Origin: Pagrus major
Taxonomy: Eukaryota > Chordata > Actinopteri > Spariformes > Sparidae
DNA length: 64,000 nt
Direction: 5' to 3'
NCBI RefSeq assembly: GCF_040436345.1
Contig: NC_133230.1
Location: 24,128,197-24,192,196 of the forward strand
In this document: positions 12,601-24,896 of the stretch, one piece after another
How positions within the stretch are numbered: the stretch's first letter is position 1
How the letters are laid out: every line of letters starts with the position of its first letter
Made by a program: the position numbers and the translations under genes
The notes under the pieces: model-generated
What the model was told of the DNA's origin: nothing
Database searches by the model: none
The model's input: only the letters and a program-made list of their open reading frames with translations

Positions 12601-15600
12601 GCATTATTCCTTGAGAAATTAACTAAAATGTCTCACAATGATAAAGAAAGTGAAAAAAACAAAAATCCTGGATACATCCCTTTATCTGGATCCACACCAA
12701 AATGTATTTTTGTCTAATCCGGTCCCAGACCCATCCTCAGTTTCACTGAAATCCCTCCTGCAGTTTTTATGTTATCCTGTTGACAAACCGACCAACAAAC
12801 ACGGGCCAAAAAATAACTTCCTGATCATTTTTCTGAGCTGTATTGCTCAAGCAAGCAAACTAGTAAACAGCAACAACACCACAAAAAGGAAGCAGTAAAT
12901 AAGAAATATCTGGGATTCATTTGTAACTTGTAAATCAGAAGATGATGATTTGTGTTTTAAATCATCATCCAGGCAAAACCAGAGGAGAACAAAGGATCCG
13001 CAGGGCAGACACATTCATCCGATAAATCATTTTAGAACTGCCCTCTGCCTTTCTGCAGCACAAAATGCTCTCTGAAGCAGAGAAAGCAGTCGTGATCACC
13101 TGTCACCTAAAGGTAAATATGACAACTCTCACTTCTGAAGAGCACTAGAGGGCAAGAGGCTGCCGAAGCTGTGTCATCCCCAAGGGTCACACAGTTATTT
13201 TACGTCAGCTGTAATCACTCTCTCTGTATTTGTGGACAGAAGTATAAACACTTCAGCAGCTTGTTCGAGGAATCTCTGCTCCTCAAGAGGCAGCGAGGAG
13301 GGTATTGAATGACCACAGATCTTATGAGAGATTTCAGTCAGTAAGTGAGAACTGAAGCTGAACTAATATAGCTGATGAATGAGTTGACAACCATTGAAAG
13401 TTTTATGAAAAGACACAACAGTTCCCCTCGCTGAATCTATACTAATCATCGATGAGGGAGCGTGGATAAGTAGAAGCAGGCTAGTTACAGAAAATGTTTT
13501 AAGCTTGAGACAACTGGAATGTCAATCAAGGACAAGGCGGTGGAGCAACGTCAGGAAGAGGGCCTTAACTACATTGTAACTATACTGTCACAATGCAGAA
13601 AAATGACAGTCGTCATGATTTAAAGTAATTTGTGTTAATTCCCTGGTCTTAGTGATGACTGTTCCACAGTAATTGCTTCACGATTTACAATCCCAGATAC
13701 GCAGGGCTGTGGTGTGCAAATTGGGCACCCAGGCCCAATATAAGGCCACACTCTCTAAGACAGCTCTGCTTGTTCCTAGCTCATAAAATAATGACTTTTT
13801 AGAGATTTAAAGTGTTTCTGTGTGTATGTATCTGTTTTTAATGTAAAGATGACTTTCCTTTCTTTCCCGTATGCTGATAACTTTATATGGATGATTTAAA
13901 TCACAAAGAAAACTAATTTTATTCCACCAGTGAGCCTACAGCAGGGCTCCTCATGGCCCAGGACAGTGGATGAACTCTGCCCTCTGATGTCTCCGTCCCG
14001 CTGCTGTGGCGATACCATCAGCTCATCTGCAGAATTAGAGCAGCGGAGGGGGGCAACCCGACCGCTTGCTGACCCCGCTTCATTTTCAGGATACTAAAAT
14101 GCGGCGAGCTGCTCAAGCGGAACATACGGAGGTGCAAAAGAGAGGGAATCACGGAACATTATCCGCCCAATTACACAATGAGAAGAGCAACCCGCTGGTA
14201 GTATCTATACTGCACGTAATGTTCAGTGTGCCTGTGGCTGAGCCGCTGGCCCCCTCAGCTCCAATCAGACCAGCTCAGCCTCCCCACATGCAGGGATCCC
14301 AGTCTGGGACAGTCTGTCACAAAGAGAGACGGAGACAAAACAGCTCATAAATATGTGAGTTGGTAAAAAGTATGGAGAAGAAACAGGAACATCCTGTATC
14401 ACGGCAAACTGAGCAGATGCTCTGCAGATGATGTGATTTCTTGGCTATCAAGAGACAAAATGTTGTCATGGCTAACCATTTCTCAGAAAAAGCGTATTCA
14501 GAGTTATGGCATGTATTGCATTGAAAGTAAATACACTAACATTTTGTATGACATCACTCGACAACGCTCATTCTCGCTCAACAAGGCCCAGGAGTGCAAT
14601 GATTTACAAACTATGACGAACGAGTCAATAAGTATGAGTACACTGAGAAAGATTTGCATGCCTGTGTGCAAACAGTACTTAAATTAAATTACTTGGAATA
14701 ATCACAGTTTGAGCTCTGAGCGATAAAATGCAAATCAACTTCTTTTGGCATCCATGTTGCTCCCACATCCGGACATGACGCACGTGAACATGCACGTGAA
14801 AGTCGGAAGAATGACTTCCCAACTTGACAAATGGAACATCTGAGGAGCATGTGAATGTAGTATAATTTGTGCTCCTCTCAATCAAAACAATAAAAAATAA
14901 AAGACTTAGTTTGATGATGTCATGAAGTAGCGAGGGATCATGGGACACCCACCAGAGCCAACGAAAGTCTGTCTGACATTACTCAGGCCAAAATGGTCAC
15001 AGACAAGGTAAGTATTAAAGTTTTATTCAAATGTTAAGTCACATTTGCCTCCCGCCTTCCTCATTATCTGACATACCATCAGATGTTTCCCAGAAATAGC
15101 CACAGGAGAGCAAATGAAACACAATGTTACCTTGAGTAAAATTACAAATTTCTCTGGGTCTGAACATTGTTGGAAACATTTGGGATAATGTATACATACA
15201 CAACTCAACAAAATATATGGTCTGTTCACTTTAAGACCTTTTAATGCAGAAATGTTACATATTACATTTTTAAATAAACCCTTTATTATAAAACCACAAC
15301 AATATTCTAGTATACATTACATTATTCTTAAGTGACAAACAATATGTAGGATTTATTCCCTTTCCCCCTTTGTCCTGCTATCACTCCCATACTCTACCCA
15401 ATTTTACACAGGTGACTCACTGATTTGGTATTTGTTTTAATGGTTCACATACCGACACACAATAAACAACGTATTAAGACATAATAGTCCATGCAAAGGG
15501 GCTACAAGATTGTAGAGTTTAAATAAAAGTGGACGATGAACGATGACAGCTAGAGAGAAGTAAGTAAGACAGACAGGTAGCCATGTCTCTGCTAAATCAC

Positions 15601-18280
15601 TTTGAGTACTACGTTATCCCAGACTGTCAAAAATCTGGAACAATCAACCCAGTAGCTTCTGAATATGTAGGTTTGGCCTTGTAGTCTGGAAAATCCTGAT
15701 CACATAAAGTACTGTACACATACTACATATGCTTAAATTCTTGTGCTTTACCATTTACTTTTATGTTTATTCTCTGTTTGTTTTGTTTCATTTTGGTCTA
15801 CAAATGAAAACACATGCCATTGTGGTACATTGACCACATTTATTAAAACTCTGTCAAATTAATTTATGAAATAAAATTCAAGTGCGACTCTAGTCACAAT
15901 CACTGGAATAGCTTCAGAAAACATATTCCACAACTGGTGTCTTTCTAGTTTCCAGCTGTGTAAGAAATGTGTCCCATGTGCAAGTAATTTCTTTTTCAAG
16001 GTGGATTTCCACTTTAATTTTGTTTTCAATGACCCAAAAGACACTTTCTTTATAAAGTCGTCCAAGTGTTGCAAAGCCAGTAAGTATCACTCTGACAGTT
16101 AATGATTCACAGAACGAGTGTGTTTATTTATGATAGCATTATTGAATCGAAGCAGGTCTTTCTATCAAACTTCTTTGAAAGATTAATTGCAAAAATGCAA
16201 GTTCCCCTCAAATGCAGCTCTGTTCTGTCTCAGACTAAAATCGGCGCTTTATGTCAGCATTTTAAATGTGATAAATATGCATATTAAACACTTTGCGATG
16301 ATGAGTCACTTAGAGAGTAATGACTTCTACTGTGAGTCTTTCTTACATAACCCTATGCATTATGGAGAATGTTAATAAAAGGTGGATTCTGGCGACTCAG
16401 AATGCAAAGTATGTGTCAAATTAATAATGGCAGGCTGTCCATTTTCCCTATCTCTCTCCACTGCAAAGATTATGAGGCATAACAGGAGCATTTTAACAGT
16501 TGTAATTCATGGTTGACAGACAAAAAGGAGCCACATTCACTGAATCTTATTACCAATTTCACAAAAAGTTAAAATCCTAAATTTTGGGTCCATGAATCCA
16601 TAATGATAATAGTTTTATTAAATGCATAATAGAAGAGCTTTTTATTCACTCTTAACTCATGTGGAGATGCTGTAATAATCTCCTGGTTTCATGGTGAAAC
16701 ACCAAAGTTCTCTTGCTCCAAACAAAATGATTTTCCAAAACCAGAATCTAAAGAAATATGGACAAAAACAACATAAAATACAGAATGTCATGATAAACAG
16801 CCTGCATCATTTTCCAAAATTGCATGGATGACTGAGCTGAAAAACACAGAAGGGAGAGAAAGTTCTAAGTAAGAATGTGAGTAGCATGTCAGAAGAAAAT
16901 TTCAGAATAATATCCAGATTTAGCTTTACTCACTTTTCCTGCTCTTTCAGATCTATATGTAGGCCAGCCTCATAATTTATAATGTTGCTACGGTGGCAGT
17001 GTTCTCAAAAGTCCTGAACAAATAAGGTAATGTAGTTTTTTCATGGGGCAGGAGGTGGGAAATGTGTCCTACCAATTTCTCAGCCTGTCTTAGATGAGCT
17101 CACAGAGTTGGGGTCATCTGGAAGCCATTTCTACTTGTGCTTTCTCCCTCGTCTCATTTTAATCTCTCAGTGCAGCCCCACACCTCCTCCCCCCCGCCCC
17201 TGCTCCCTGGGGAAGCCGGAGTTCAGTGACCGAGCTCCGCGCACGCCAGGGCGGCATGGCACGCAAGCTCATCCCCGCTCTGCTCCCCTAGCACGCAAAA
17301 ACTCTACGGGATTAGAAACAAATATCCCTATAGTGTACATAATACATGGCTCCTGTCCTGGGTGCCACATTAAGTGAAGATCTATCACGCAGCCTGCACA
17401 AAGTGAAGAGGGAAACTGTCCAGTCCAGGAAGAGTTTGGGAAAAGTAGGCTATTATACTAATATGTTACTATATTAATAATAGAAGAACTTATGTTTGTC
17501 AAGGATGTTTATTTTACACGGTCACTTTTCTAAAGTTTGCAGGGGAGGCGTCGTAAAATGAGTTCAAGCTCAACCTTGTATGAACCCGTGTCTGGAGTTA
17601 CTCGAAAAAGTTAGCATTTTTCCAAAGACTGAACTATATTCCCATATAAACTAAATTTTATTACAGGGTGAAGAAAACTTTCAACAAGGATGGCAAAGTT
17701 TTAATCACCAGAGCGTTTTTGCTTCTCGAAACCTGTGAAGCAACCCAACCGGGAAAAAAAACTTTTCACTCGTTACCGGACGGCTACCGAACTTGACAAA
17801 GAGGACGTCACTCTTTAAGTCAGCATGTTGATGCTGCGCTCGGAATAGAAGCAAAGAACATTCTTAGCTCTTTTACCTATGGACAAGGGGAAGACGGATG
17901 ATATAATGTTTTAGTACCGAAATTTGACACATACTTCATTCCAATGCACCACTTTATTCATGTATGTGCTTGCCTCAACCAGCAAGGACAGCACATGTAG
18001 AGACATTTGTGTACTGCAGAGCTGTTGGAGCTGAAATGCCGAAACAAAAAACATGAGGAACACATCAGGGAACTGTGGTGGTGATTCTGGACAAGGACCT
18101 GTCATAGAGGCTACAGCTAATCCTGAACCCCACTCTGGAGATGATGGTACAGGTGGTGTGGAGGTCATGTTAATTTTAAAATTGTCATGGGGCTGATTGA
18201 TGTGTCATGAGCGAAATTTTGTTCAAGAAACTCAAGCCTAAGAGAGACTTACGCAGATCAAAATTGTAATACAGGAAACT
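12601..18280. other. Gene-free stretch with a distal XRE triplet
   Basis: No coding exon is recognised. The stretch at about 13,930-14,300 is GC-richer and looks less repeat-like than its neighbours. At 17,241-17,298 three TNGCGTG motifs (minus strand) lie within 58 bp inside a GC-rich patch (17,170-17,300). The remainder is AT-rich with scattered short frames. Confidence 0.4.
17241..17298 (-). promoter_or_regulatory. Cluster of three AHR/ARNT response elements (XRE)
   Basis: GCACGCCA (17241-17248), GCACGCAA (17259-17266) and GCACGCAA (17291-17298) read on the minus strand as TGGCGTGC, TTGCGTGC and TTGCGTGC. Each contains the XRE core TNGCGTG in the same orientation. AHR/ARNT binding to this core drives CYP1 induction in vertebrates. 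The cluster lies 9.9 kb upstream of the first CYP1C start codon. Enhancer function is an inference. Confidence 0.45.
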
Positions 18281-18282
18281 GC

Positions 18283-19510
18283 CCAGCCCAGGAGTCCCAA
18301 TACCCATCTAGAGTGCAGTGAATGAGGACTTGGTCCAGATGGAAGCCAACATCGTCAAGACCATGATGGAACCAGCAGAGTGGTGAGTCCCAATTTCCCG
18401 ATAACTCTAGAAAGGTGCGTATCTATATTTACTTACGGAAGATAAACAAAACTCAAGAAAGAGAGATTCATCCTACAGACACCAGTGGAGGTGATAGCCA
18501 AGTTAAGTGGTTCCACAGTCCTTTCATGACTAGAATCAGCCTCAGGGCTTTGGTAGATACCACTGAACAAAGAGCCAGAAGTTGACCACCTTCATCACAC
18601 CGTTTGGAAGGTACTGCTTTAAACATCTTCCTTTGGGGATTACCAGTTCACCTGAAATCTTCCAAAGAGCTAAAGAGAGCCGTCAGCATGGTTAGTTACC
18701 TGAGTAAATATCACCCAACATTGGTGTACTTGCATGTGCACAAGACAACGGTTGTCTCAGCAGGTGCAAGCAGCTATGGGATATGCTTCATTCTGTTGCA
18801 GCTCCACAGTGAGGACCGTAGACCAGTGGCATATCGTTCCAGACAACTGAGAGAAGCTGAAATTAGGTACGCTCAGATAGACAAGGAGTGCATGGGAGTG
18901 TGCAAGGTTTGAGAAGTAAAGATCTCAACGATGTGCCAATCCTCTGCCAGAGCCTTCTCATATGGTTGATATTGAAATTCAAACAGGAAGCAGAGTATGT
19001 GCCAGTAAAGACCCTGATCATGGCAGACTGGCCTGCAGAGAGCTACTGACCACAGCCAAGACAGTCACATGAACTCTTAATGGGCAGAAAGATCACGTCG
19101 ACTCTTCCCACCCTTGCAAGGGACCTGCAACCAAAGTGGGCTAGCAGGCAGCACTTAAGGGCAAAAGATGCCGTGGAGAAACGTTACGAGGCCTTCTACT
19201 ACAACAAGCATCATGGTTTAAAACAACACCCACAAAAGCAACATGAAGAGCACGAAGGCATGGCACCCACCCACAGAAGTGATGGGTGAGAGCGCTAGTC
19301 GTATCTCACTGAGACGGAACTGTTCCAATCTCCAAGCAGTGCCCGTTGCAGGGTTCCCAATGTCTGACAAAAAACCCCTAGAAATGACTCACCAGACAAT
19401 CAGATGAGCCCAAAACATAGCTCACCTAGCCCAAGGGTGAACACTGAAAGACTGCTCTGAACCAGGTCTGGTAGGTTCGCTAAACCTGTTCAGAGACTTG
19501 AGTTATGAAG
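18283..19510 (+). pseudogene. Degenerate Ty3/Gypsy-type retrotransposon pol remnant
   Basis: Broken reading frames on the plus strand match, in order, the N-terminal part of reverse transcriptase (about 18,283-18,680, with in-frame stops), the start of RNase H (about 18,730-18,912) and the C-terminal end of an integrase plus a basic/proline-rich tail (about 19,071-19,500). The region between the LPFG-like RT segment and RNase H, and most of RNase H and the integrase catalytic core, are missing, so at least two internal deletions occurred. The usual Asp of the RNase H DASSYG motif is Gly (codon 18763-18765). No LTR pair was identified; a purine-rich AAAGGGGGA at about 19,694 could be a polypurine tract. 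Clearly inactive. Confidence 0.8.
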
Positions 19511-19699
19511 AAAGAGGGAAAAAGGGGAATGTTTGAGGAAAACCTAGATTGTTTTGCAAAAAGTAAGACACTAAAATTTGATTGATACATGCATGATGGT
19601 TGATAATCATTAACTCCTAGGCCACAAGAGAGCACTGTTGTTATTTGTACTAGACATTAGTATTAGTTGTTCTAGATAAGGGCAGTATCTTAAAGGGGG

Positions 19700-21480
19700 A
19701 TATGTCTAGATGTTTATTTACTGTAAAGTACATAGGGACGGTGCCATAAAGTGACTTGGTCGAGTTGTCTGTGACACAAGCTTTTTATTGGATTTTTTGA
19801 CCTCACAACATCTTAGTGCCAAAATGAAAAAAGTTTTTTGTGTGTGTGTGTGTCCAATCAGAACTCATGTGCACACTTTGACTCTCACACACACAAAAAA
19901 ATGAATGAAATGAAAATTAACTCACAACCTCGTTCGGGATGCCGAAAAATAAAGTTGATTCTTTGGTTCTGGATGCAAACACTAAACACTTACTAGTTTT
20001 TCTTATAATAATCTATATAAACAGCTACAAACAGAAGCGTTCTGGTTTCTGTTTGTTGTCAATTTGTCACCGAGTAGTATTGACCAATCGAGTTTGAGCA
20101 TGCTTTGGCTGCATTTAGGTAAACTGTGTGTGTGGAGAGAAAAAAAGCCTGAATGCATTGGCTGAAATGAAATCTCTGAACCCGTCATCTATAGTCTGCT
20201 TTTTTAAAAATGTATATTTCTGTTAATAGAGATTTGAAAACAATGACGGGTGCTAAGAAGAGGAAGCCTTGACATCTGTTACTGGATATCCGCTGGCTAC
20301 ACTGGAAGGCATAAAACATTGGCTGTTGCTCAAGTGCATGCAAGGACAACTCTCATTCCTCAGGATCAGGAATGACCATGTGCCACCTTGAAAGAACATT
20401 TCATGCTAACAAAGAGATCTAGAGATTAGATATTATTGGACATATTAATGTCCAATAATATCTAATATCTCTATGATGAGTTTCTCTATACCATGCAGCA
20501 TTAAAAGTGCGGGTGGTCAGTGAATTGAATCAAACCACTAACCTTGACTATGTTCCTTCGATATTCAACTACAGGACCACATGAAAGTGCAGCATGTGTG
20601 AGAAAATATTTTCTAAGGTTAAAAATCATACTTTTGGAGAGGGTCTGAATCCATGTTCTCACGGTTTAACCAAAAACCTTAAATCATTCCAGGAAAGCAT
20701 TCTCTTACAGTAGTGCTCCCCTCTTTTATGTGGGCTGTTTGATATTGCCTACGGCGACACATCTTTGGGCTCAGCAGGTATAACACAACAGAGATATCAC
20801 AGATAACCAGATTCCTTGGTATGGTATTTTCTTTCTTTCACCCCAGATTTAAATCAACACAGAACACTGGACCTGCTGTGACAAGGTAATTCACCCCATC
20901 TTACATCAGGTTGTCTGGGACTCGCTATGGCCTCTTTTCATTGTGAAACCATAGACGTTTTGACAAGTACACAAACAAGGAAAAGAATTCTCATTATTCA
21001 ATCTTGTTTGTTTGCCTGGGGTTCACTGCGCTGTATGTGGTGATATACAATATATGTTACACAATACACGCAGAGTGGTCACAGTCTAAAAATGTTTTGT
21101 GATTTATTTATTTTTTACCCTTAGCCTCCTTTTCTCACAGTATCAAATATGGATTTGGACCACAACAAAGTCTCGGCATTTATATGTTTACCAAAAGTAT
21201 GACTTTTAGACTAATATTTTCACTTTTAACCATTTTGATGCTAGATAAAATCATCAGTGCTCGTTGGGATTATTGTCACATTAAAACATGTAAAAACCAG
21301 CAGTGCTTTTAATAAATAATCAGGGGTAAACCTGCAATAATTGATGTTTTTGATCACTTGGGATCAGCGCAACAAGTTGTGAAGACAATATCGACATATT
21401 ATAACATTAAAGCGTTGCTATAGACAATGTATTAGAGAACAATTGCCTTTTTACACATCCACAAGATAATGAACAACATT
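19700..21480. other. Gene-free AT-rich stretch
   Basis: Contains a short (GT)n run near 19,838-19,853 and the perfect hairpin at 20,426-20,465. The first few hundred bases may hold the 3' LTR of the upstream Gypsy remnant, but no partner LTR is visible. No exons recognised. Confidence 0.35.
20426..20465. repeat. Perfect short hairpin (18-bp stem, 4-nt loop)
   Basis: The arm TTAGATATTATTGGACAT (20426-20443) is followed by a loop ATTA and its exact reverse complement (20448-20465). Pairing continues imperfectly outside (AGAGAT against ATCTCT). The loop is too tight for a typical microRNA precursor. Function unknown. Confidence 0.75.
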
Positions 21481-21840
21481 AGCTTTTTTTGGAGTCGTTT
21501 GAGGCCAGATGATGAATGTAACTCTAATACTGAAACAACTTCTGGTCTGTGCCAACTCCTAAGAGGAATTTCTATAAATTACACCAGCTAGTTGCTAACT
21601 TTGTCTTATGTTTGAGCTACCTAGACAGTGTTCAGTGGTTTTATCAGAGAGCCTGCTGCCGCAGCTGGAAACAATACTGACACAAGTGAATAAATAGCTA
21701 ATTTGAGGGCCGGGGAACCAAAAAAATGAGCTGAAAGATGCTGAAAGATTCCGTAGAACTGAGGGTAGGAGTCAGGTGATAATTCTCGTTGGGTTTGAAA
21801 ACACGACCAATACCTTTCAAATTCCACAGAGAAATTCCAT
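21480..21840. repeat. Possible teleost interspersed repeat
   Basis: Phrases such as GGAGTCGTTTGAGGCCAGATG and AATGAGCTGAAAGATGCTG fit a repeat family I associate with percomorph fish. The limits and class are not resolved from this window alone. Confidence 0.3.
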
Positions 21841-21946
21841 CCATTGATAAAACAAAAAGTTGATTGGTGAAGCTTTAAGTTATATTATTACTTTGTTATA
21901 TTTACACAGACTGAATTTGTCTCTTTTTCCCTTTCAAACACAATGA

Positions 21947-21971
21947 ACACCATGTGAATTTCACATGGTGT
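21947..21971. repeat. Perfect 11-bp palindrome arms
   Basis: ACACCATGTGA (21947-21957) is followed after 3 nt by TCACATGGTGT (21961-21971). It lies about 85 bp upstream of a consensus X-box, in a segment rich in AGCTAAGCTAGCTAA-like repeats, and may be part of a small transposon end. Confidence 0.6.
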
Positions 21972-22055
21972 ACGCCGAATTGTGATATTATGGGTTATTA
22001 TTGTTCAGATGATTTAGCTAAGCTAGCTAACAGATGCTAACGTCAGCGGTCTCTT

Positions 22056-22069
22056 GTTGCCATAGCAAC
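22056..22069. promoter_or_regulatory. Consensus RFX X-box
   Basis: GTTGCCATAGCAAC fits the RFX-family X-box consensus (GTNRCC, 0-3 nt, RGYAAC) on both strands. No promoter or exon is recognised nearby, and the flanks look repeat-derived, so it may be a chance or transposon-carried site. Confidence 0.35.
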
Positions 22070-22099
22070 AGTAAACATTCACGTGGCCTGATGAGCTGT

Positions 22100-24620
22100 A
22101 AACAGAGATACAAAACACAAGTAAACCTATAGCAAATAATAAATTTAATTTGCAATATTTACCATTGAATTTATTGTAATCTTTCAATTCATTTATTGTT
22201 TACTGAGGTGATAACTATCTAATAGGTATAATTTGTGTGTAAATGTGTTACTTTTACTGTAGTTTTCAAATGGCTGTGTATAGTGTTAGTGTATAGTCTT
22301 GAGCATTTTCAGGTCACAAAGATCTGGCTTTTTTGCATTGGGAAACACTAGTAAAGTGTCCTAATGAAAACACGACAAAGCCATTTGACTACCTTGTTCA
22401 TAAATGATGGTGTCAGGACTTTTTTTTATGACACACACACTTTCATTGATAGGAATACTTGGTTTTGAGGAATGACCTCTATTTTGAGCATGTGACATGC
22501 TTTTGCAGGTTATCAACAAGGTTTTGCAGTTTGTACTAATTGTTTTGAGAAATGCACCAACTGTTGTGCAAATGTAAGTAATGATGTGAGAAAAACTCCA
22601 CCCCGTCTCTGGTTTTGGGTTCTTCCCGTTAGTCTCGTCCCACCCCTGGTCATAACATAACTTCTGTTGTGATTTGACACTATAATGAACAAAGATTGAT
22701 TGGTTGATTGCTATAGCTGTCAGTTTTAGTCCTTGAGTTCATAGCTACGTGCTTTATTTGTTAACTGCTATCAAGGAATATGACTCTCCTTTGTAGTATG
22801 TGTGAGAAAGGACGCCACGAGATTTGTGGACTTCTTCGTGGTGTCCGCTGATAATATAGTGGGCTGGTCTGGACAGAAAATGCCAGAGCTGAATTTTTGT
22901 CCCAGTCCACCCCTGGTAATGTCACTACCAAAGCTGAGACCAAACCTACGCCCTTGATGTGAAAGGAGGATTTCTAAGACTTAACTGCAGTGTTAAAATG
23001 TATCTGTTTGGGGTGCATATTTGAAAGTAGTGCTTACTCATACCAAATTAGCCACAAGTCAATTTGGTATCTCCCATCTGAAGTGAAATGTGTCTTTGCT
23101 TGTCTCTTTCTCAGGCTTTTTTACTCACAAACAGCAATCAGGTCAGACAGTGACAGCCCTTCTATCTCTTCTTCCTCCTACTGTGGTCTGGCAAGCGACA
23201 ACACTCTTATTTCAAACATAACCATTTCTAACTAGCGATGTCCGGTGGTTACCTCCTGGCTGCCTGAGATGGCGCTGGCCCAGAGGATGTTTTTGTTGGT
23301 CTGTTTACTGGTTTGTCGGGTTGTTTTTGGCCGCAGCTTTTTCAGTCTTGGCTCACCTTTGTTCTCTTAAGAAAAAAAAAAATACTTAACTCAAATTCCT
23401 GCATTCTCTCTGCTCTTCCCTTTCCCAAGTCCCACCAGATCCCCAACTGCCTGTTGGACCCCTGGCTTTCCTCTCCCTGCTGCACCCCCCCATACACCAC
23501 ACACACACACACACACTCCCAAACCCCTACCCCCCTTCCCTCTTCCTTCCTCCCTGTTGGTGCTGTGCGTGACAGTAGCTCACTGAGAAGTGGAAATGAG
23601 ACTAGTAAACAATGATTAGCTCCAGAGCCGGGGCAGCCTGGTCTACCATTGGTCCCGTCTCCACACAGCGAGCGCCCACCCGCCAGCACATGACATGCAG
23701 CGGCGTATAGACCCCATCCCCTCCTCTACCCCAAACCCCCTCTGACTACTCCCCCCGCAGCCAGAGTCAACGCAGGGTCAGGGCCAACCTTTCACAGCCA
23801 GGTTACAAGGGGTAATCACAGGCAAACACAGCAGCCACACGCAAAACGCACACACGACACCCCCTCCCCTCCAACCCGGGCCTCCGCACACATACACACA
23901 AACTACACCCTCCCCTCCCTTACCTCCCGCCACCCATCCACCCCCTTCCTCAGCCACAAACCTGGCTCTGATTAGCGTGATGGGGATGCAAGTGGCCACA
24001 TGTGTACGAGGAGCAGACTCAGGCGAGGAGGAGAGGGAGGAGGAGGAGGGGGTAGTGGCGGTGTTGGTGGAGGTGGAGGTGGAGAGGGGGGGATTCCCCC
24101 TATAGGAATAGAGGAGAGAAGAAACAGTCATCCCCAGTGCAGGCAGTGTATTCGAAGACATTGCTATGTCTCTGGTTAACCGAGGAATCATTCTGGAGGC
24201 TTTGGTGCTCAGCCACACCGCATTTCTCAAGACAAACAGCTCTCAGGCAGAGCTCTGAACCAGCAAAACTCTCGACATCTGTAACAGACTGCTTAAGTAC
24301 CATTATTGTGAAAGAATGATACATAACACACAATGTAGTTACACTTAGGTTACTTTTATTGTTGCCTTTCTGTTTGTTTTCACAGTTTAAGCATGCTGTG
24401 CCTGTAAGACCTGCTATTTAACGGTTTATTCAATCAGACCTTGTTATACATTATAGTTCAGTGCATGGTTGCATTATGTAACTTAAATAAAAAAGCTTTC
24501 AGTTATATCATTTCAAAATATTTGCTTTGGGTATCCAGCTACAGTATAGTAAAGGTTAAAAAACATCCACCGTCACAAAAGCAGCATCGACTTTATGGTG
24601 GAATAAAGAGAGTGGATAGT
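22100..24620. other. Gene-free stretch with a C-rich, strand-skewed island
   Basis: From about 23,395 to 23,960 the plus strand is strongly C-rich, and from about 24,005 to 24,110 it turns G/A-rich. The island contains a (CA)n run (23,497-23,516) and three GCGTG motifs with XRE-like context (23,567, 23,838 on the minus strand, 23,975). Long open frames here reflect base composition, not genes. Confidence 0.4.
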
Positions 24621-24623
24621 TGA

Positions 24624-24896
24624 AGGGACACTATGTCGTTTTGCAGAAGAAAGTCAAACTCAGAATTTTAACATCCCCAGAACACTGTTTGAAACTAGAA
24701 AGGTGGCAGGTTCCGCCAAATATAAACAAAGTTAAACAGTATGAAATTGTGTTGTCAGTTTGTTTATTAGGTTTATTCAGTCATGAAAATAAAAGGATTG
24801 TTTATTAATTGTTTAGGCATAAAAAAAATAATCAGTCAATGACGATCTTTCTCTTGATTAATATTTCTGCCCCCAAACTACGTAGTTCACCTTTAA
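24624..24896 (+). mobile_element. MITE with terminal inverted repeats
   Basis: The 5' end AGGGACACTATGTCGTTTT and the 3' end, whose complement reads AGGTGAACTACGTAGTTTG, form imperfect inverted repeats. The right flank is TTAA (24893-24896); the left flank is TTGA, a one-base change. It shares internal blocks with the copy at 12,412 but lacks about 95 bp of its interior. No transposase frame. Confidence 0.7.

Noticed and set aside
14993-15016. ATG followed shortly by a consensus splice donor (AAGGTAAGTATT)
   Set aside because: The exon would code only five residues, no partner exon is recognisable, and the neighbourhood looks repeat-derived.
23778-24230. 150-codon minus-strand open frame rich in Ser/Thr/Gly
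   Set aside because: It follows from the skewed C-rich/G-rich base composition of the region and matches no known protein.
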